DNA of 64,000 nt from Bradyrhizobium sp. 199 (GCF_023073355.1 NZ_JADPJI010000005.1:1426001-1490000), one strand, 5' to 3'; shown: positions 34,556 through 43,356, counted from the first letter of the stretch. Notes: a model not told the origin generated them from the letters alone. Translations and numbers: made by a program.

Positions 34556-35065
34556 GTGACGATCTCGATGTACGAGGCCTCGGTCGGCCTCTTCGTGCCC
34601 TACTTGCGAAACCTGTCCGCGTTGCTCGACAAGGGCGTTGCCTACGCCGAGGCCCGCAAGTTCAACCCGACGGTCCTGCTCGGCATGCGAATGGCGCCGA
34701 ACATGTACGATCTGGCGCAGCAGGTCGGCGAGGCCTGCCGCCACGCCACCGTCGCGCCGGCCTTGCTCGCCGGGCGCGAGCCCGCGGCGCTACCGGTCCT
34801 TGAGCACGACATGGCCGGGCTTCAGGCGCGCATCGCGACGTCGATCGAGTTCATCGAAAGCCTGCCGCGCGCGGAGATCGACACGGCGGCGGAACGAAAT
34901 GTCCCCTTCAAGCTGAAGAACGGCACCGAGCTGCCTTTCACAGGGCGGACGCTGCTGCTGACATTCAGCGTCCCGCAATTCTTCTTTCACGTCACGACGT
35001 CCTACGACCTGTTGCGGCACGCCGGCGTCGAGCTGGTGAAGAAGGATTATTTGGGAAGGAAGTAG
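34556..35065 (+). CDS. DUF1993 family protein
   Basis: A 169-residue cytosolic helical protein. The GTG at 34556 gives MTISMYEASVGLFVPYLRNL, the usual DUF1993 start, with AAAGGA eight bases upstream; the ATG at 34568 would lack a ribosome site. Other landmarks are LGMRMAPNMYDLAQQVGEACRH and a C-terminal HVTTSYDLLRHAGV. The fold is DinB-like (four helices), without the metal histidine triad being evident. Function unknown. Divergent from the PheC-like gene. Confidence 0.85.
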   Translation: MTISMYEASVGLFVPYLRNLSALLDKGVAYAEARKFNPTVLLGMRMAPNMYDLAQQVGEACRHATVAPALLAGREPAALPVLEHDMAGLQARIATSIEFIESLPRAEIDTAAERNVPFKLKNGTELPFTGRTLLLTFSVPQFFFHVTTSYDLLRHAGVELVKKDYLGRK

Positions 35066-35083
35066 GTGCGGAAGCTCGATGTC

Positions 35084-35108
35084 CACCTCTCCCCGGCGGG
35101 AAGAGGTG
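35084..35108. terminator. hairpin at a convergent gene end
   Basis: CACCTCT (35084-35090) pairs with AGAGGTG (35102-35108), and an inner CCC/GGG extends the stem. It sits in the 70-base space between the DUF1993 gene and the convergent hexapeptide-repeat gene, so it may stop both. The wording resembles the hairpin at 14055-14075. Confidence 0.5.
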
Positions 35109-35135
35109 TAGGAAATATCCGACTTGCGGCCAAGC

Positions 35136-35681
35136 TTACGCTTCGCCCTTGCGCTCGTAATCGGCGAGCGAGCTGCGGCCGGCGATCTCGCTGCGCAGCT
35201 CTTCGAAGCGACGATGTGCCTCGTCCTCGTGCTCGTCGACGAAGCGCACGGCGGCCTCGCTCGTCATCGGACCGCTAATCACGGGAACGGACTGCTCGCC
35301 GATGGTCTCGTGGACGTAGAACTGGTCGTCATCGCCGCGATGGACCGTCCATTTTAGACGGATCGCGACCATCGGTCCGGGCCCGACCTTGCTATAGCCG
35401 TCGCCGTCGGTGTGCTCCGGCACCAGCGGCTGCTCTTCGACCACTGGATGCTCTTCGCTTGACGCATGCTCTTCGACTGACCGATGCTCGTCTACCGACG
35501 AATTCTCGTCGACCACCGAATGCTCTTCGACGACCCGCCGTTCGTCGGAGTCCATGTGCTCGCGCTCTCCGGCGACCACGATTTCGGTCTCGGTCTTGCG
35601 AATGACGAGGACGGGCTCCGGGTGCTCCAGGATGCTGGCGATGGTCGCCAGCGCGTGGTCGGTCGGGTCGATCTCTGACAA
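35136..35681 (-). CDS. hypothetical protein with acidic hexapeptide repeats
   Basis: A 181-residue acidic protein. Residues 50-91 are seven tandem hexapeptides of the form [VSL][VS][ED]E[HNQ]x, encoded by 18-bp DNA repeats. The flanking parts look folded: an N-terminal segment with PEPVLVIRKTETEIVVAGE and a C-terminal block, PGPMVAIRLKWTVHRGDDDQFYVHETIGEQ, then helices. There is no signal peptide or membrane segment. I do not recognise a family. The repeats could be a flexible spacer or a metal-binding (His/Glu) tract. Confidence 0.7.
   Translation of the reverse strand: MSEIDPTDHALATIASILEHPEPVLVIRKTETEIVVAGEREHMDSDERRVVEEHSVVDENSSVDEHRSVEEHASSEEHPVVEEQPLVPEHTDGDGYSKVGPGPMVAIRLKWTVHRGDDDQFYVHETIGEQSVPVISGPMTSEAAVRFVDEHEDEAHRRFEELRSEIAGRSSLADYERKGEA
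35409..35534. repeat. 18-bp tandem repeat (7 units) inside the hexapeptide-repeat gene
   Basis: Seven 18-base units encode the hexapeptides of the host gene. Units share TGCTCTTCGA-type wording on the plus strand with drift between copies. Unit length divisible by three means copy-number change would keep the frame. Confidence 0.75.
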
Positions 35682-35851
35682 GGGTCCATCCTCCAGCTCG
35701 ACGCGCCGGCCAGTCTGTCCCGCTGCCGCCGCGCTTCCGTCACCATTACGCGCGCTTGATTAAGGCTGAGTTGGGGCTCGATCTGCACCAAAATGGGACG
35801 CATTCTGGCCTTCCGAAGGCGGGCGGACCAGCCGCCCAACCATCGGCTCGC

Positions 35852-36841
35852 TCAGCCCAGCACGTCCTGATTGATGACGTTCTGCCTGATAGGATCGCCG
35901 TCCAGAACACTGAGGATGTTGCGCGCGGTCTGCTCGCTCATGCGCTGGACCGCTTCCACCGTGACGCCGGCAACGTGCGGGGCAATGATGACGTTGGGCA
36001 GGGCGAACAGCGCATTGCTGACCGGCGGCGGCTCCACCTCGAACACGTCGATGCCGGCCCCGGCGAGCTTGCCCGAGACCAGCGCGTCGTAGAGCGCGGC
36101 TTCCTTGACGATGCCGCCGCGTGCCGTGTTGATGAGATAGGATTTCGGCTTCATCCGGCCGATCCGCGCCGCATCGAATAGACCGATCGTCTCCGGCGTC
36201 TTCGGGCAGTGGATGGTGACGAAATCGGCGTTGGCTAGCGCGGCGTCGAGGTCGGTGACCGGCTCGCAAGCTGCAGCCTTGATCTCGGAGGCGGGCTTGT
36301 AGGGATCGTAGACCTGCACGTTCATGTCCATCGCCAGGCAGCGCTTGGCGGTACGGCTGCCGATGCGACCGAAGCCAATGACCAGAACGGTCTTGCCGTA
36401 GAGATCGAACGGCAGCATGCCGAGCCGGTCGGCCCATTTGCCGTCCCTGACGCAGGCGTGAAGTTCCTGTGCTCGCTTGGCGAGGGTCAGCATCATGAAC
36501 AGCGCCGCTTCCGCGACCGAAGGAGAGTTCGCGCTGCCCGCAACCATCAGCGGCACCTTGCGGCGGGAGAGGGCGGGCACGTCGACGGCGTCGTAGCCGA
36601 CGCCAATGCGGGTCACCACCTGCATGCCGCGGGACGCCTCGAGCTCGGTCTCGCCAAAGGCGGTGGCCCCGAGTGCCACGCCGTGGACCGGCGCATGGCT
36701 CTTGAGCAAGGCCTCGAAATCTCCGGCCGAGATCAGGTTCGGAAATTCGACGAGCTCGATATCATCGCGTTGGGTGAGGAGGGCGCGCGCGCCTTGCGAC
36801 AAAGTTTGCGTGACAAAGATTTTCTTCTTGTTGGTCGACAT
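35852..36841 (-). CDS. D-2-hydroxyacid dehydrogenase family protein
   Basis: A 329-residue NAD-dependent D-2-hydroxyacid dehydrogenase. It shows the Rossmann loop VLVIGFGRIGSRTAKRCLAMDM near residue 155, NTARGGIVKEAAL with the catalytic Arg region, FEVEPPP with the catalytic Glu, and a His in PHVAGVTVEA. Start ATG at 36841. It lies 34 bases downstream of the ATPase gene at the end of the sugar-type ABC operon, suggesting that it acts on the imported compound or a product. Substrate unknown. Confidence 0.9.
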   Translation of the reverse strand: MSTNKKKIFVTQTLSQGARALLTQRDDIELVEFPNLISAGDFEALLKSHAPVHGVALGATAFGETELEASRGMQVVTRIGVGYDAVDVPALSRRKVPLMVAGSANSPSVAEAALFMMLTLAKRAQELHACVRDGKWADRLGMLPFDLYGKTVLVIGFGRIGSRTAKRCLAMDMNVQVYDPYKPASEIKAAACEPVTDLDAALANADFVTIHCPKTPETIGLFDAARIGRMKPKSYLINTARGGIVKEAALYDALVSGKLAGAGIDVFEVEPPPVSNALFALPNVIIAPHVAGVTVEAVQRMSEQTARNILSVLDGDPIRQNVINQDVLG

Positions 36842-36875
36842 CGTCCCCTGCCTGCGCGAGTTTCTTGCCCGGCCG

Positions 36876-37976
36876 TCACAATACGGCGCCGGTCGCCTCG
36901 TTTAGCAGGTGCATATTGTTGAGGTCCATCGCCAAACGCATGGGTGCCCCGTCCTTGGCGCCGGCATTGGGATCGACACGGCCGCAGATCGGCGTGCCTT
37001 CCAGTCCGAAATAGACCAGCGTTTCCATTCCCATCGGCTCGGTGACATCAAGCACGGTGTCGAAAGTCTCGACACCCGGCTCCAGATGCGCATTCGATTC
37101 CGTGAGATGTTCGGGACGAATGCCGAGCAACAGGTTTTCAGTTCGGGGCAGTGCACTGTAACGGGCGGCGCGGGCCGGCGGCAACGGGAATGAGATGCGG
37201 TCCGTCAGGCGGACGTTGAGCTTGCCGCCGACGTCTTCCAAGCGGCACGGAATGAAGTTCATCGCGGGCGAGCCGATGAAGCCGGCGACGAAGCGCGTTG
37301 CCGGCTTGTGGTAGAGCTCGTTCGGCGTGCCGATCTGCTCGATCCGTCCCTTGTTCATCACCACGACGCGGTCGGCCAGCGTCATCGCCTCGACCTGGTC
37401 GTGGGTGACGTAGACGGTGGTGGTGCGCACCTTCTGGTGGACCTTCTTGATCTCGATCCGCATCTGCACGCGAAGTTTCGCATCGAGATTGGACAGCGGC
37501 TCGTCGAACAGGAAGACTTTTGGGTTGCGGACGATGGCCCGCCCCATGGCGACGCGCTGGCGTTGGCCGCCGGAGAGCTGCTTCGGCTTGCGGTCGATCA
37601 GGTCGGTGATGTCCAGAAGCCGCGCGGCCTCTGTCACACGCGCCTTGATCTCGGCCTTGGGATAGTGCTTCAGCCGCAGCCCGAATGACATGTTCTCCGC
37701 AACGGTCATATGCGGGTAGAGCGCGTAGTTCTGGAACACCATGGCGATGTCGCGATCCTTCGGCGGCACGTCGTTGACGACGTCGCCACCGATCGTGATG
37801 TCGCCATCGGTGATGTCCTCAAGCCCTGCGATCATCCGCAAGGTCGTCGATTTGCCGCAGCCCGATGGCCCCACCAGCACGATGAACTCATGGTCGGCGA
37901 TGTCGAGATCGATGCCGCGCACCGCCTCGACATCGTCGTAACGCTTGACCACCTTCCGCAATGCAACTTCAGCCAT
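36876..37976 (-). CDS. ABC transporter ATPase (MalK/UgpC type)
   Basis: A 366-residue ATPase with Walker [17 protein letters not shown] near residue 37, signature [17 protein letters not shown], Walker [17 protein letters not shown] and the H-loop [12 protein letters not shown]-terminal TOBE/OB regulatory region ends near [10 protein letters not shown]. These power family-1 sugar or glycerol-phosphate importers. It lies 6 bases after the permease gene upstream and belongs to the operon starting at 41304. Confidence 0.95.
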   Translation of the reverse strand: MAEVALRKVVKRYDDVEAVRGIDLDIADHEFIVLVGPSGCGKSTTLRMIAGLEDITDGDITIGGDVVNDVPPKDRDIAMVFQNYALYPHMTVAENMSFGLRLKHYPKAEIKARVTEAARLLDITDLIDRKPKQLSGGQRQRVAMGRAIVRNPKVFLFDEPLSNLDAKLRVQMRIEIKKVHQKVRTTTVYVTHDQVEAMTLADRVVVMNKGRIEQIGTPNELYHKPATRFVAGFIGSPAMNFIPCRLEDVGGKLNVRLTDRISFPLPPARAARYSALPRTENLLLGIRPEHLTESNAHLEPGVETFDTVLDVTEPMGMETLVYFGLEGTPICGRVDPNAGAKDGAPMRLAMDLNNMHLLNEATGAVL

Positions 37977-37982
37977 CAGACA

Positions 37983-38894
37983 TCAACCCTTTGTCGAGCC
38001 GGCGGTCAGGCCGGCAATGTAGTAGTCCATCAGGAAGGCATAGATGATCAGCGGCGGGGCCGCGCCCAGCAGCGCGCCCGTCATGATCTGACCCCAGTTG
38101 AAGACGTCGCCCTTGATCAGCGTTGTGGTGATGCCGACCGGCAGCACGAGCTGGTCGATGGAGGTCGTGAACACCAGGGGATACAGGAACTGCGCCCAGG
38201 ACACCGTGAAAGCGAAAATGGTCGCGGCGATCAAGCCAGGCAGCGCCACCGGGATGAAGATCCGCGTCAGGGTCTGGAGCCAAGAGGCGCCGTCGATGAG
38301 AGCGGCCTCATCCAGCTCCTTCGGGATCGAGGCGAAATAGCCGATCATGATCCAGGTGCAGAACGGCACGGTCAGCGTCGGATAGACGAACAGCAGCACG
38401 TACCATCGGTTGAGGAGCGTGATGCCGGTGATGTCCTGGACCGCAGCGAGCATCTTGAACAGCGGAATGAACAAGAGGCTGTCCGGGACCAGGTAGGTGA
38501 GAAAAACACCGGTCGCGAGCGTCGTCGAACCCCAGAACTTCATCCTCGCCAGCGCGAAGGCCGCAGGAATGCTGATCAGCATGGTGACGCACACGACTAC
38601 GATGGAGACGACCGCCGAATTCCAGAAGAAGCGTAAAAACTGGTTCGACGTCAACAACTCGACGTAGTTCGCCAGGGTAGGATGAAATACCCACCATGGA
38701 TTGGTCGCCGCCGAGATCTCCGCGCTGCTTTTCAGGGAGGTGATCAGCATGTAGATCGGTGGGATAAGCGAGAAAATCGCGAACAGCACCAGGAAGAAGT
38801 AGGACCAGCGCAGCGCCCAGGTCCGATCCCGGCTCATGCTCCGGTACTTGATCTTGCGCGTGGGACCGCCCTTGTCGATTGCAAGCGTGCTCAT
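37983..38894 (-). CDS. carbohydrate ABC transporter permease (MalG type)
   Basis: A 303-residue inner-membrane permease with six hydrophobic segments and the EAA loop near DEAALIDGASWLQTLTRIFIPVALPG. The first segment follows WSYFFLVLFAIFSLIPPIYML. It pairs with the permease gene immediately upstream (one-base contact at 38894) to form the import channel. Confidence 0.93.
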   Translation of the reverse strand: MSTLAIDKGGPTRKIKYRSMSRDRTWALRWSYFFLVLFAIFSLIPPIYMLITSLKSSAEISAATNPWWVFHPTLANYVELLTSNQFLRFFWNSAVVSIVVVCVTMLISIPAAFALARMKFWGSTTLATGVFLTYLVPDSLLFIPLFKMLAAVQDITGITLLNRWYVLLFVYPTLTVPFCTWIMIGYFASIPKELDEAALIDGASWLQTLTRIFIPVALPGLIAATIFAFTVSWAQFLYPLVFTTSIDQLVLPVGITTTLIKGDVFNWGQIMTGALLGAAPPLIIYAFLMDYYIAGLTAGSTKG

Positions 38895-39832
38895 CAGGCT
38901 TCGTTCCCGCGTTTGTTGACGTCGCGTAGGATGAAGATCGCCGCGACTGCGAGGATCGGCACCATGAACAGCGAGACGCAGGCGCCGAGCGGAATATCAC
39001 TGCTCTGGATTCCGACCTGGAACGCCCAGGTGGCGAACAGATGCGTCGAATCCAACGGGCCACCCGAGGTCAGGATGCGCACGATATCGAAATTGGCGAA
39101 GGTGACGATCAACGAGAACAGCGTCGTAATGGCGATGATGTTGCGCATCATCGGCAGGGTCACGTACCAGATCCGTTGCCACCAATTGGCGCCGTCAATC
39201 GCGGCCGCCTCGTAGAGCTGGTCAGGCACCGATTTAAGAGCTGCCAGATACATGATCATGAAGAACGGCGCGCCATACCAGACGTTGACGAGAATGACGG
39301 AGAAACGCGCCCAGAAGGTGTCGCCAAGCCAGGGGATCGGGCCGACGCCGAAGAACGACAGCGTGTAGTTGAAGGCGCTGTAGGAGGGATCGAACAGCCA
39401 CAGCCAGGCCAGCGTGCTCATCGCCGGCGGGATCACCCAGGGCACCAGCAGCATGCCGCGCCACTTGCGCTGGCCCTTCGCCGGAAGGTTGTGGACGAAA
39501 TGAGCGACAATGAAGCCCATCAACGCTTTGAAGAACACGGCGGTGAGGGCGAAGATGCAGGATTGCCTCACCACCATCCAGAACGTGTCGCGCTTGAACA
39601 GGAAAGTGAAATTGCCCAAGGCGACGAACTTCTGCATCGACTTATTCAGCGTGGCGAGATGCATCGAGTAAAAGGCAGGATAGAGCACGAACAGCGCGAT
39701 CAGGAGAATCAGCGGCAGCGTCAGGAAGAACGCCATCGTCGACTTCCGCCTGAGCGCATTGCGGAGGCTGGCCCGTTTGCGCGAGCTCCCAGCGCGGACG
39801 GAACGACCTTGCTCAACGACGATATCGGCCAT
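38894..39832 (-). CDS. carbohydrate ABC transporter permease (MalF type)
   Basis: About 312 residues from the ATG at 39832; the in-frame TTG two codons earlier is less likely. There are six membrane segments, starting MAFFLTLPLILLIALFVLYPAFYS, with the EAA loop YEAAAIDGANWWQRIWYVTLPMM. The basic N-terminus (RKRASLRNALRRKS) is cytoplasmic. It is 132 bases downstream of the binding-protein gene, separated by two hairpins. Confidence 0.93.
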   Translation of the reverse strand: MADIVVEQGRSVRAGSSRKRASLRNALRRKSTMAFFLTLPLILLIALFVLYPAFYSMHLATLNKSMQKFVALGNFTFLFKRDTFWMVVRQSCIFALTAVFFKALMGFIVAHFVHNLPAKGQRKWRGMLLVPWVIPPAMSTLAWLWLFDPSYSAFNYTLSFFGVGPIPWLGDTFWARFSVILVNVWYGAPFFMIMYLAALKSVPDQLYEAAAIDGANWWQRIWYVTLPMMRNIIAITTLFSLIVTFANFDIVRILTSGGPLDSTHLFATWAFQVGIQSSDIPLGACVSLFMVPILAVAAIFILRDVNKRGNEA

Positions 39833-39859
39833 GGTCAAGACTTTCGTGAAGGTTCAACA

Positions 39860-39950
39860 GGGAAGCCGACCGCGTTGGCCGGCTTCCCCCAACAAGGAGA
39901 TGGGACAGGCGGAATTTTCGGCGGCTCACGCGTCACTGCGTGAACCGCCC
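39860..39950 (-). other. intercistronic hairpins between binding-protein and permease genes
   Basis: On the minus-strand transcript GGCGGTTCACGC pairs with GCGTGAGCCGCC (39949-39920, one G-U) just after the binding-protein stop, and a second 8-bp stem GGAAGCCG/CGGCTTCC lies at 39861-39887. Such structures usually protect the upstream message or reduce read-through, giving more binding protein than permease. Confidence 0.55.
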
Positions 39951-39963
39951 TGAGCACCCGGCA

Positions 39964-41304
39964 TCAGCTCCGCATGAAACCTTCGCACTCGCCCTCGGCC
40001 CAGGCGAGCGCCTGCTCGATGGTCTCGCCACGGGCATAGCGCAGCACCAGTTTGGTCAACGTCGCCTGGCTGTAGATCTGCTGGGCGATCTTCGGCGGTG
40101 CCGGCGAGGCCGCGATCGACATCGTCTGGCGGCCGTGTGGGTCGGGATAGCTATAAAGCGTGCCCTTCGGCGGCCCTTCCTCGGCCCACGTCTTCAGCTT
40201 CGTCATATTTGCGAAAGCCGGGAGATCGTAGCCGCCGCTCGCCGCGACGAACTTCTCGATAGAAGAGGGTTGCGACAGATGAGTCAGCAGGCTCTTGGCG
40301 GCCTCCTTGTTCTTGCCGAAGGCCCAGACGCCCCAGAAATAGGGCAGGAATGGCGCGAAGCGGCCCTTCGGACCCGCCGGCATGCCGTGTGTCCAGCATT
40401 GCTCGGCAACCTGTGGTGCATCGCGTTTGGCGACGGCCCACGAACTCGGCGGGTTCAGGATCAGTGCACCGCGGCCCGAGATCAGCCACTTGTTATTGGA
40501 CGCGTCATCCCAGGAGGCCGCGTCCGTCGGAAGCACCGCGATCAGCTTCTTGTAGAATTCGAGAGCCTGACGCACGGCGTCAGTCTTCACGGTGATGTCG
40601 CCCTTGGCATTGACGAGCTCGGCGCCGAACGACTGGAAAATCGCGCCGGCGGTATCGACGCTGTCGGTGGTCTCGCCGAGGCCGATCCCGAACGGGACGC
40701 CAGCCTTGTTGCAGGCTTCGGCAGCCTTGAGAAAGGCTTCCATCGTCCAGTTCTCGTCCTTGGGCACGCTACCGGCCGGATACATCTCCTGCACGTCAAT
40801 GCCGGCGTGCTTCTTCATCAGGTCGATGCGCGAGCAGGGGCCCTTGATCTGACTGCCGACGGTGGCAGGGACGGCAAGCCATTTGCCGCCGGCCTGGCCG
40901 AGATATTTGGTCGTGCCGTTCACCTCGCCATTTTGCTTGATGATCGGCTCCATGATGTCGCTGACGGGCTCGAGTTGGTCTGCATAGGCGTGCGGCCACC
41001 AGGTCGGCATCTGGAGAATATCGTGACCGGATTTCGCCTGCGCTTCGGCGGCGACGGTCAATTCGAGCTTCTTGTTGTTGCTGGTGATGTAGTCGATGGA
41101 GACTTCCACCTTCTCCTTCGCGGCCCATTCGTTCACGAGATCGGTCGAGGACTTGTTGGCGCCCGGTACCCAATGGTCCCAGAAGCCGATGGAGAGTTTG
41201 CCGGCGGCATAAGCGCCCCGAACATAGGGCGCCGTGATCAGCGCCGCGGAGGACATTGCAGTGGCAGCCACAAATTGACGTCGCGTCAGTGTCTTGCGTG
41301 ACAT
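39964..41304 (-). CDS. sugar-type ABC transporter substrate-binding protein with Tat signal
   Basis: A 446-residue family-1 binding protein starting MSRKTLTRRQFVAATAMSSA: the TRRQF twin-arginine motif and alanine-rich hydrophobic stretch point to Tat export of a folded protein. The mature part includes GKLSIGFWDHWVPGANKSS, MPTWWPHAYADQLEP and AGACN-type helices. Cargo is probably a sugar, polyol or related compound. First gene of an operon with two permeases, the ATPase and a hydroxyacid dehydrogenase. Confidence 0.92.
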   Translation of the reverse strand: MSRKTLTRRQFVAATAMSSAALITAPYVRGAYAAGKLSIGFWDHWVPGANKSSTDLVNEWAAKEKVEVSIDYITSNNKKLELTVAAEAQAKSGHDILQMPTWWPHAYADQLEPVSDIMEPIIKQNGEVNGTTKYLGQAGGKWLAVPATVGSQIKGPCSRIDLMKKHAGIDVQEMYPAGSVPKDENWTMEAFLKAAEACNKAGVPFGIGLGETTDSVDTAGAIFQSFGAELVNAKGDITVKTDAVRQALEFYKKLIAVLPTDAASWDDASNNKWLISGRGALILNPPSSWAVAKRDAPQVAEQCWTHGMPAGPKGRFAPFLPYFWGVWAFGKNKEAAKSLLTHLSQPSSIEKFVAASGGYDLPAFANMTKLKTWAEEGPPKGTLYSYPDPHGRQTMSIAASPAPPKIAQQIYSQATLTKLVLRYARGETIEQALAWAEGECEGFMRS

Positions 41305-41355
41305 CTCGTTTCCTCGCCTGGGTGTTTGTTGTTGGAGTTTCCTCTGAGAGACTTT

Positions 41356-41385
41356 CTTATTGAGTTCTTGCTTATCGAGTTCTTG
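41356..41385. repeat. 15-bp tandem repeat in the ABC operon leader
   Basis: On the plus strand, CTTATTGAGTTCTTG (41356-41370) is followed directly by CTTATCGAGTTCTTG (one mismatch), with a third degenerate copy after it. On the sense (minus) strand it reads as A-rich CAAGAACTCRATAAG units, followed by AACAACAAAC closer to the start codon. It is 50-80 bases upstream of the binding-protein ATG. Confidence 0.7.
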
Positions 41386-41798
41386 TTGTCGATTTTCTTG
41401 TTGGCGGTATCGGCTGGCGTGGACCTTTCACGCAGGCCGCAGCAATTGGTAGCGCGATCAGATCATGATTGATCGCCTCTGTCGAGAAAGCCGAACGGCT
41501 CCTCGTCTAGAACTAATGGTGTGCCCGGCACCGTCTTGATTGCACGCCGGGATCATGCGTTACGCGTCAACGCAGTCGTTCATTTTGCGACGCACACGTC
41601 GTGCAGGCGAGCCCTCAAACGATCCGTGCGCAATTACGCCGCAGTTCCGAATGAGCCTGCATAACCGCTTCGCGCCAAAGACTTTTCGGGCGTGGACAGC
41701 AATCGGCCACGTCTGGACCTTGGCGCGGCGGAAACGATAGAGTTGCATTGGCGCGGGCTCCGCCCGACAGGCCAGTCAGATCGACGATGGAGATGAGA
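41386..41798. other. intergenic stretch without a convincing gene
   Basis: About 410 bases between the divergent ABC operon and the LTXXQ gene. Open frames of 62-66 codons exist on both strands around 41540-41800, but they overlap each other, use no family motif and have poor start sites. Promoters for both flanking genes must lie here; I could not place them. Confidence 0.5.
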
Positions 41799-42605
41799 AT
41801 GATCAACCGGGCGTCGTCAGCGCGGCTTCACCTGCGACAATGGTTTGCGCTGGGGTCCGTGCTCGCGCTGCTCCTCGGCAACGCCGCCGCGGCTAATGCT
41901 CAAGGTCTGGTCAAAGGCGTTCAGGACGGCGCGGCGGCCGGGAACAAGGCCGCAGGTCCGGTCGGTGGCGTGCTCGGGGGCGCAATCGGCGGCGTGGTCG
42001 GCGTCTTCACCGGCGTGCTCGGCGTCGGCAACAACAATGGAAATCAGGCTCCAGCTGCCAAGGACGCCGGCAAGGATGCTGGCAAGGACACCGGGAAGGA
42101 TGCCAAGCAGCAGGGCGCGGCCAAGGACAAGGATGGCAAGAACGCCAAAGCCGGCAAGGGCGCCAAGGCGAGCAAGGAGGCGAAGAACACACCGCAGGGC
42201 AAGGATAATAAAGATGTCACGGTCCTCACCCAGACCGGCGCCCCGCAGCAGTCCGCCGAGCAGATCGTTGCGAACAGCGATTCTTATATCGAGCGGATCA
42301 AGACCGAGCTGAACCTCACACCTGAACAGGAGAAGCACTGGTACGGCTTCTCGAGCGCTATGCACTACCTGGGGCATAACGGCGCGGAGCGGCTCAACTT
42401 GCGGGTTGCGCGCGCCAAGCGGGATCCGCCCGACGACATCATCGAACAGATGCGCAACGAGTCGCAGTTCCTGATCGACCGTGCCGCCGACCAGCGCAAT
42501 GTCGCCGACGCGGCCGAGCCGCTCTTTTCGAGTCTCGACGACAAGCAGAAGCAGGTCTTCATTCAGGAGATGGTGCGCCTGAGCCACGAGCGCGGATTGG
42601 ATTGA
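41799..42605 (+). CDS. LTXXQ-motif (Spy-like) exported protein with Lys/Ala-rich segment
   Basis: About 268 residues from the ATG at 41799, preceded by GGAG six bases earlier (ATGs at 41787 and 41793 are also in frame). Signal peptide ALGSVLALLLGNAAAANAQG, then a Gly/Ala segment, a KDAGKDAGKDTGKDAK-like lysine-rich stretch (residues about 90-140), and a C-terminal helical domain with LTPEQEKHWYGF and DAAEPLFSSLDDKQKQVF. The LTxxQ motif is that of the CpxP/Spy periplasmic chaperones. The basic segment could bind polyanions. Role inferred only. Confidence 0.8.
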   Translation: MINRASSARLHLRQWFALGSVLALLLGNAAAANAQGLVKGVQDGAAAGNKAAGPVGGVLGGAIGGVVGVFTGVLGVGNNNGNQAPAAKDAGKDAGKDTGKDAKQQGAAKDKDGKNAKAGKGAKASKEAKNTPQGKDNKDVTVLTQTGAPQQSAEQIVANSDSYIERIKTELNLTPEQEKHWYGFSSAMHYLGHNGAERLNLRVARAKRDPPDDIIEQMRNESQFLIDRAADQRNVADAAEPLFSSLDDKQKQVFIQEMVRLSHERGLD

Positions 42606-42718
42606 TCAAGTTGAATCGGATCGGGCGCGTGTGAATTAACGGCGCCCGCCACGAATTCGTGAATCCTCTCCACAATTGAGGTATGCTTAGCTTCACGAAG
42701 GCTGACTGCGGGGTTGAA

Positions 42719-43096
42719 ATGGCGGACGGACTCTCCGTTTTCCTGGTCGAAGACGAGGCGTTGATCCGGATGATGATCGCCGACATGGTGGTGGAACTCG
42801 GCCACCACGTTGTCGCGGAAGCGGACAATGTCGGCGACGCCAGCGCGTTCGCCATGACCGCGCAATACGATCTGGCCATCCTCGACATCAATCTCATGGG
42901 CGTCTACGTCGATCCCGTCGCCGACTTGATCGAGCGTCGCGGCAAGCCGTTTCTGTTCGCCACCGGGTATGGTCCGGAACTGCTGCCGTCCTTGCTGCGA
43001 CGCAGGCCGATCCTGCGCAAGCCGATCGCAATGGATCAGCTCAAGGCGATGATCGACTCGATGTTTCCGGGAGCCCCCGTCGAAGCGCCGCACTGA
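42719..43096 (+). CDS. single-domain response regulator (receiver only)
   Basis: About 125 residues from the ATG at 42719 (an in-frame ATG at 42683 is possible). It shows the receiver fold with the acidic pair in VFLVEDEALIRMMIADMV, the phospho-acceptor Asp in LAILDINLMG, a Thr in FATGYG and the Lys in ILRKPIAMD. There is no output domain, so it probably acts through protein contacts or as a phosphate relay or sink. No kinase gene is adjacent. Such single receivers are common in Bradyrhizobium. Confidence 0.87.
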   Translation: MADGLSVFLVEDEALIRMMIADMVVELGHHVVAEADNVGDASAFAMTAQYDLAILDINLMGVYVDPVADLIERRGKPFLFATGYGPELLPSLLRRRPILRKPIAMDQLKAMIDSMFPGAPVEAPH

Positions 43097-43150
43097 GCGA
43101 AGACGCCGCGCTGAGTGACAGCGAAGGCGCCGCACCGAGTTTGCCAACGA

Positions 43151-43178
43151 AAATGGCCGCCCGTCGGGGCGGCCATTT
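43151..43178. terminator. bidirectional hairpin between receiver gene and small membrane gene
   Basis: A 12-bp perfect stem, AAATGGCCGCCC/GGGCGGCCATTT, with a GTCG loop, extended by TTGCC/GGCAA. It lies between the convergent ends of the receiver gene and the 51-residue membrane peptide gene. Confidence 0.8.
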
Positions 43179-43200
43179 GGCAACGGAATTTGCCGCGATC

Positions 43201-43356
43201 TCACATCAGGCCGGCGCCGAGGTTGATGCCGTGCGCCATCAGGCCGAACGAGGCGACCAGGCCCGTGCAGCAGAGCAGCAAGATGGTCTTGAAGGACGTA
43301 TCGGCGAAACGCGCTTCCACGACGGCCGGCATCGCGGCGATAGAAATCATGCTCAT
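43201..43356 (-). CDS. 51-residue single-pass membrane peptide
   Basis: Starts MSMISIAAMPAVVEARF, then a hydrophobic segment TILLLCCTGLVASFGLMAHG. AGAGGGGG lies eight bases before the ATG on the minus strand. A terminator hairpin follows. Two adjacent cysteines sit inside the membrane segment. No known family is recognised. Gene-like spacing and ribosome site make it credible. Confidence 0.65.
   Translation of the reverse strand: MSMISIAAMPAVVEARFADTSFKTILLLCCTGLVASFGLMAHGINLGAGLM

Noticed and set aside
41540..41806. Overlapping 62-66 codon frames on both strands upstream of the LTXXQ gene
   Set aside because: Mutually overlapping, no motif, poor start sites; no basis for choosing one.
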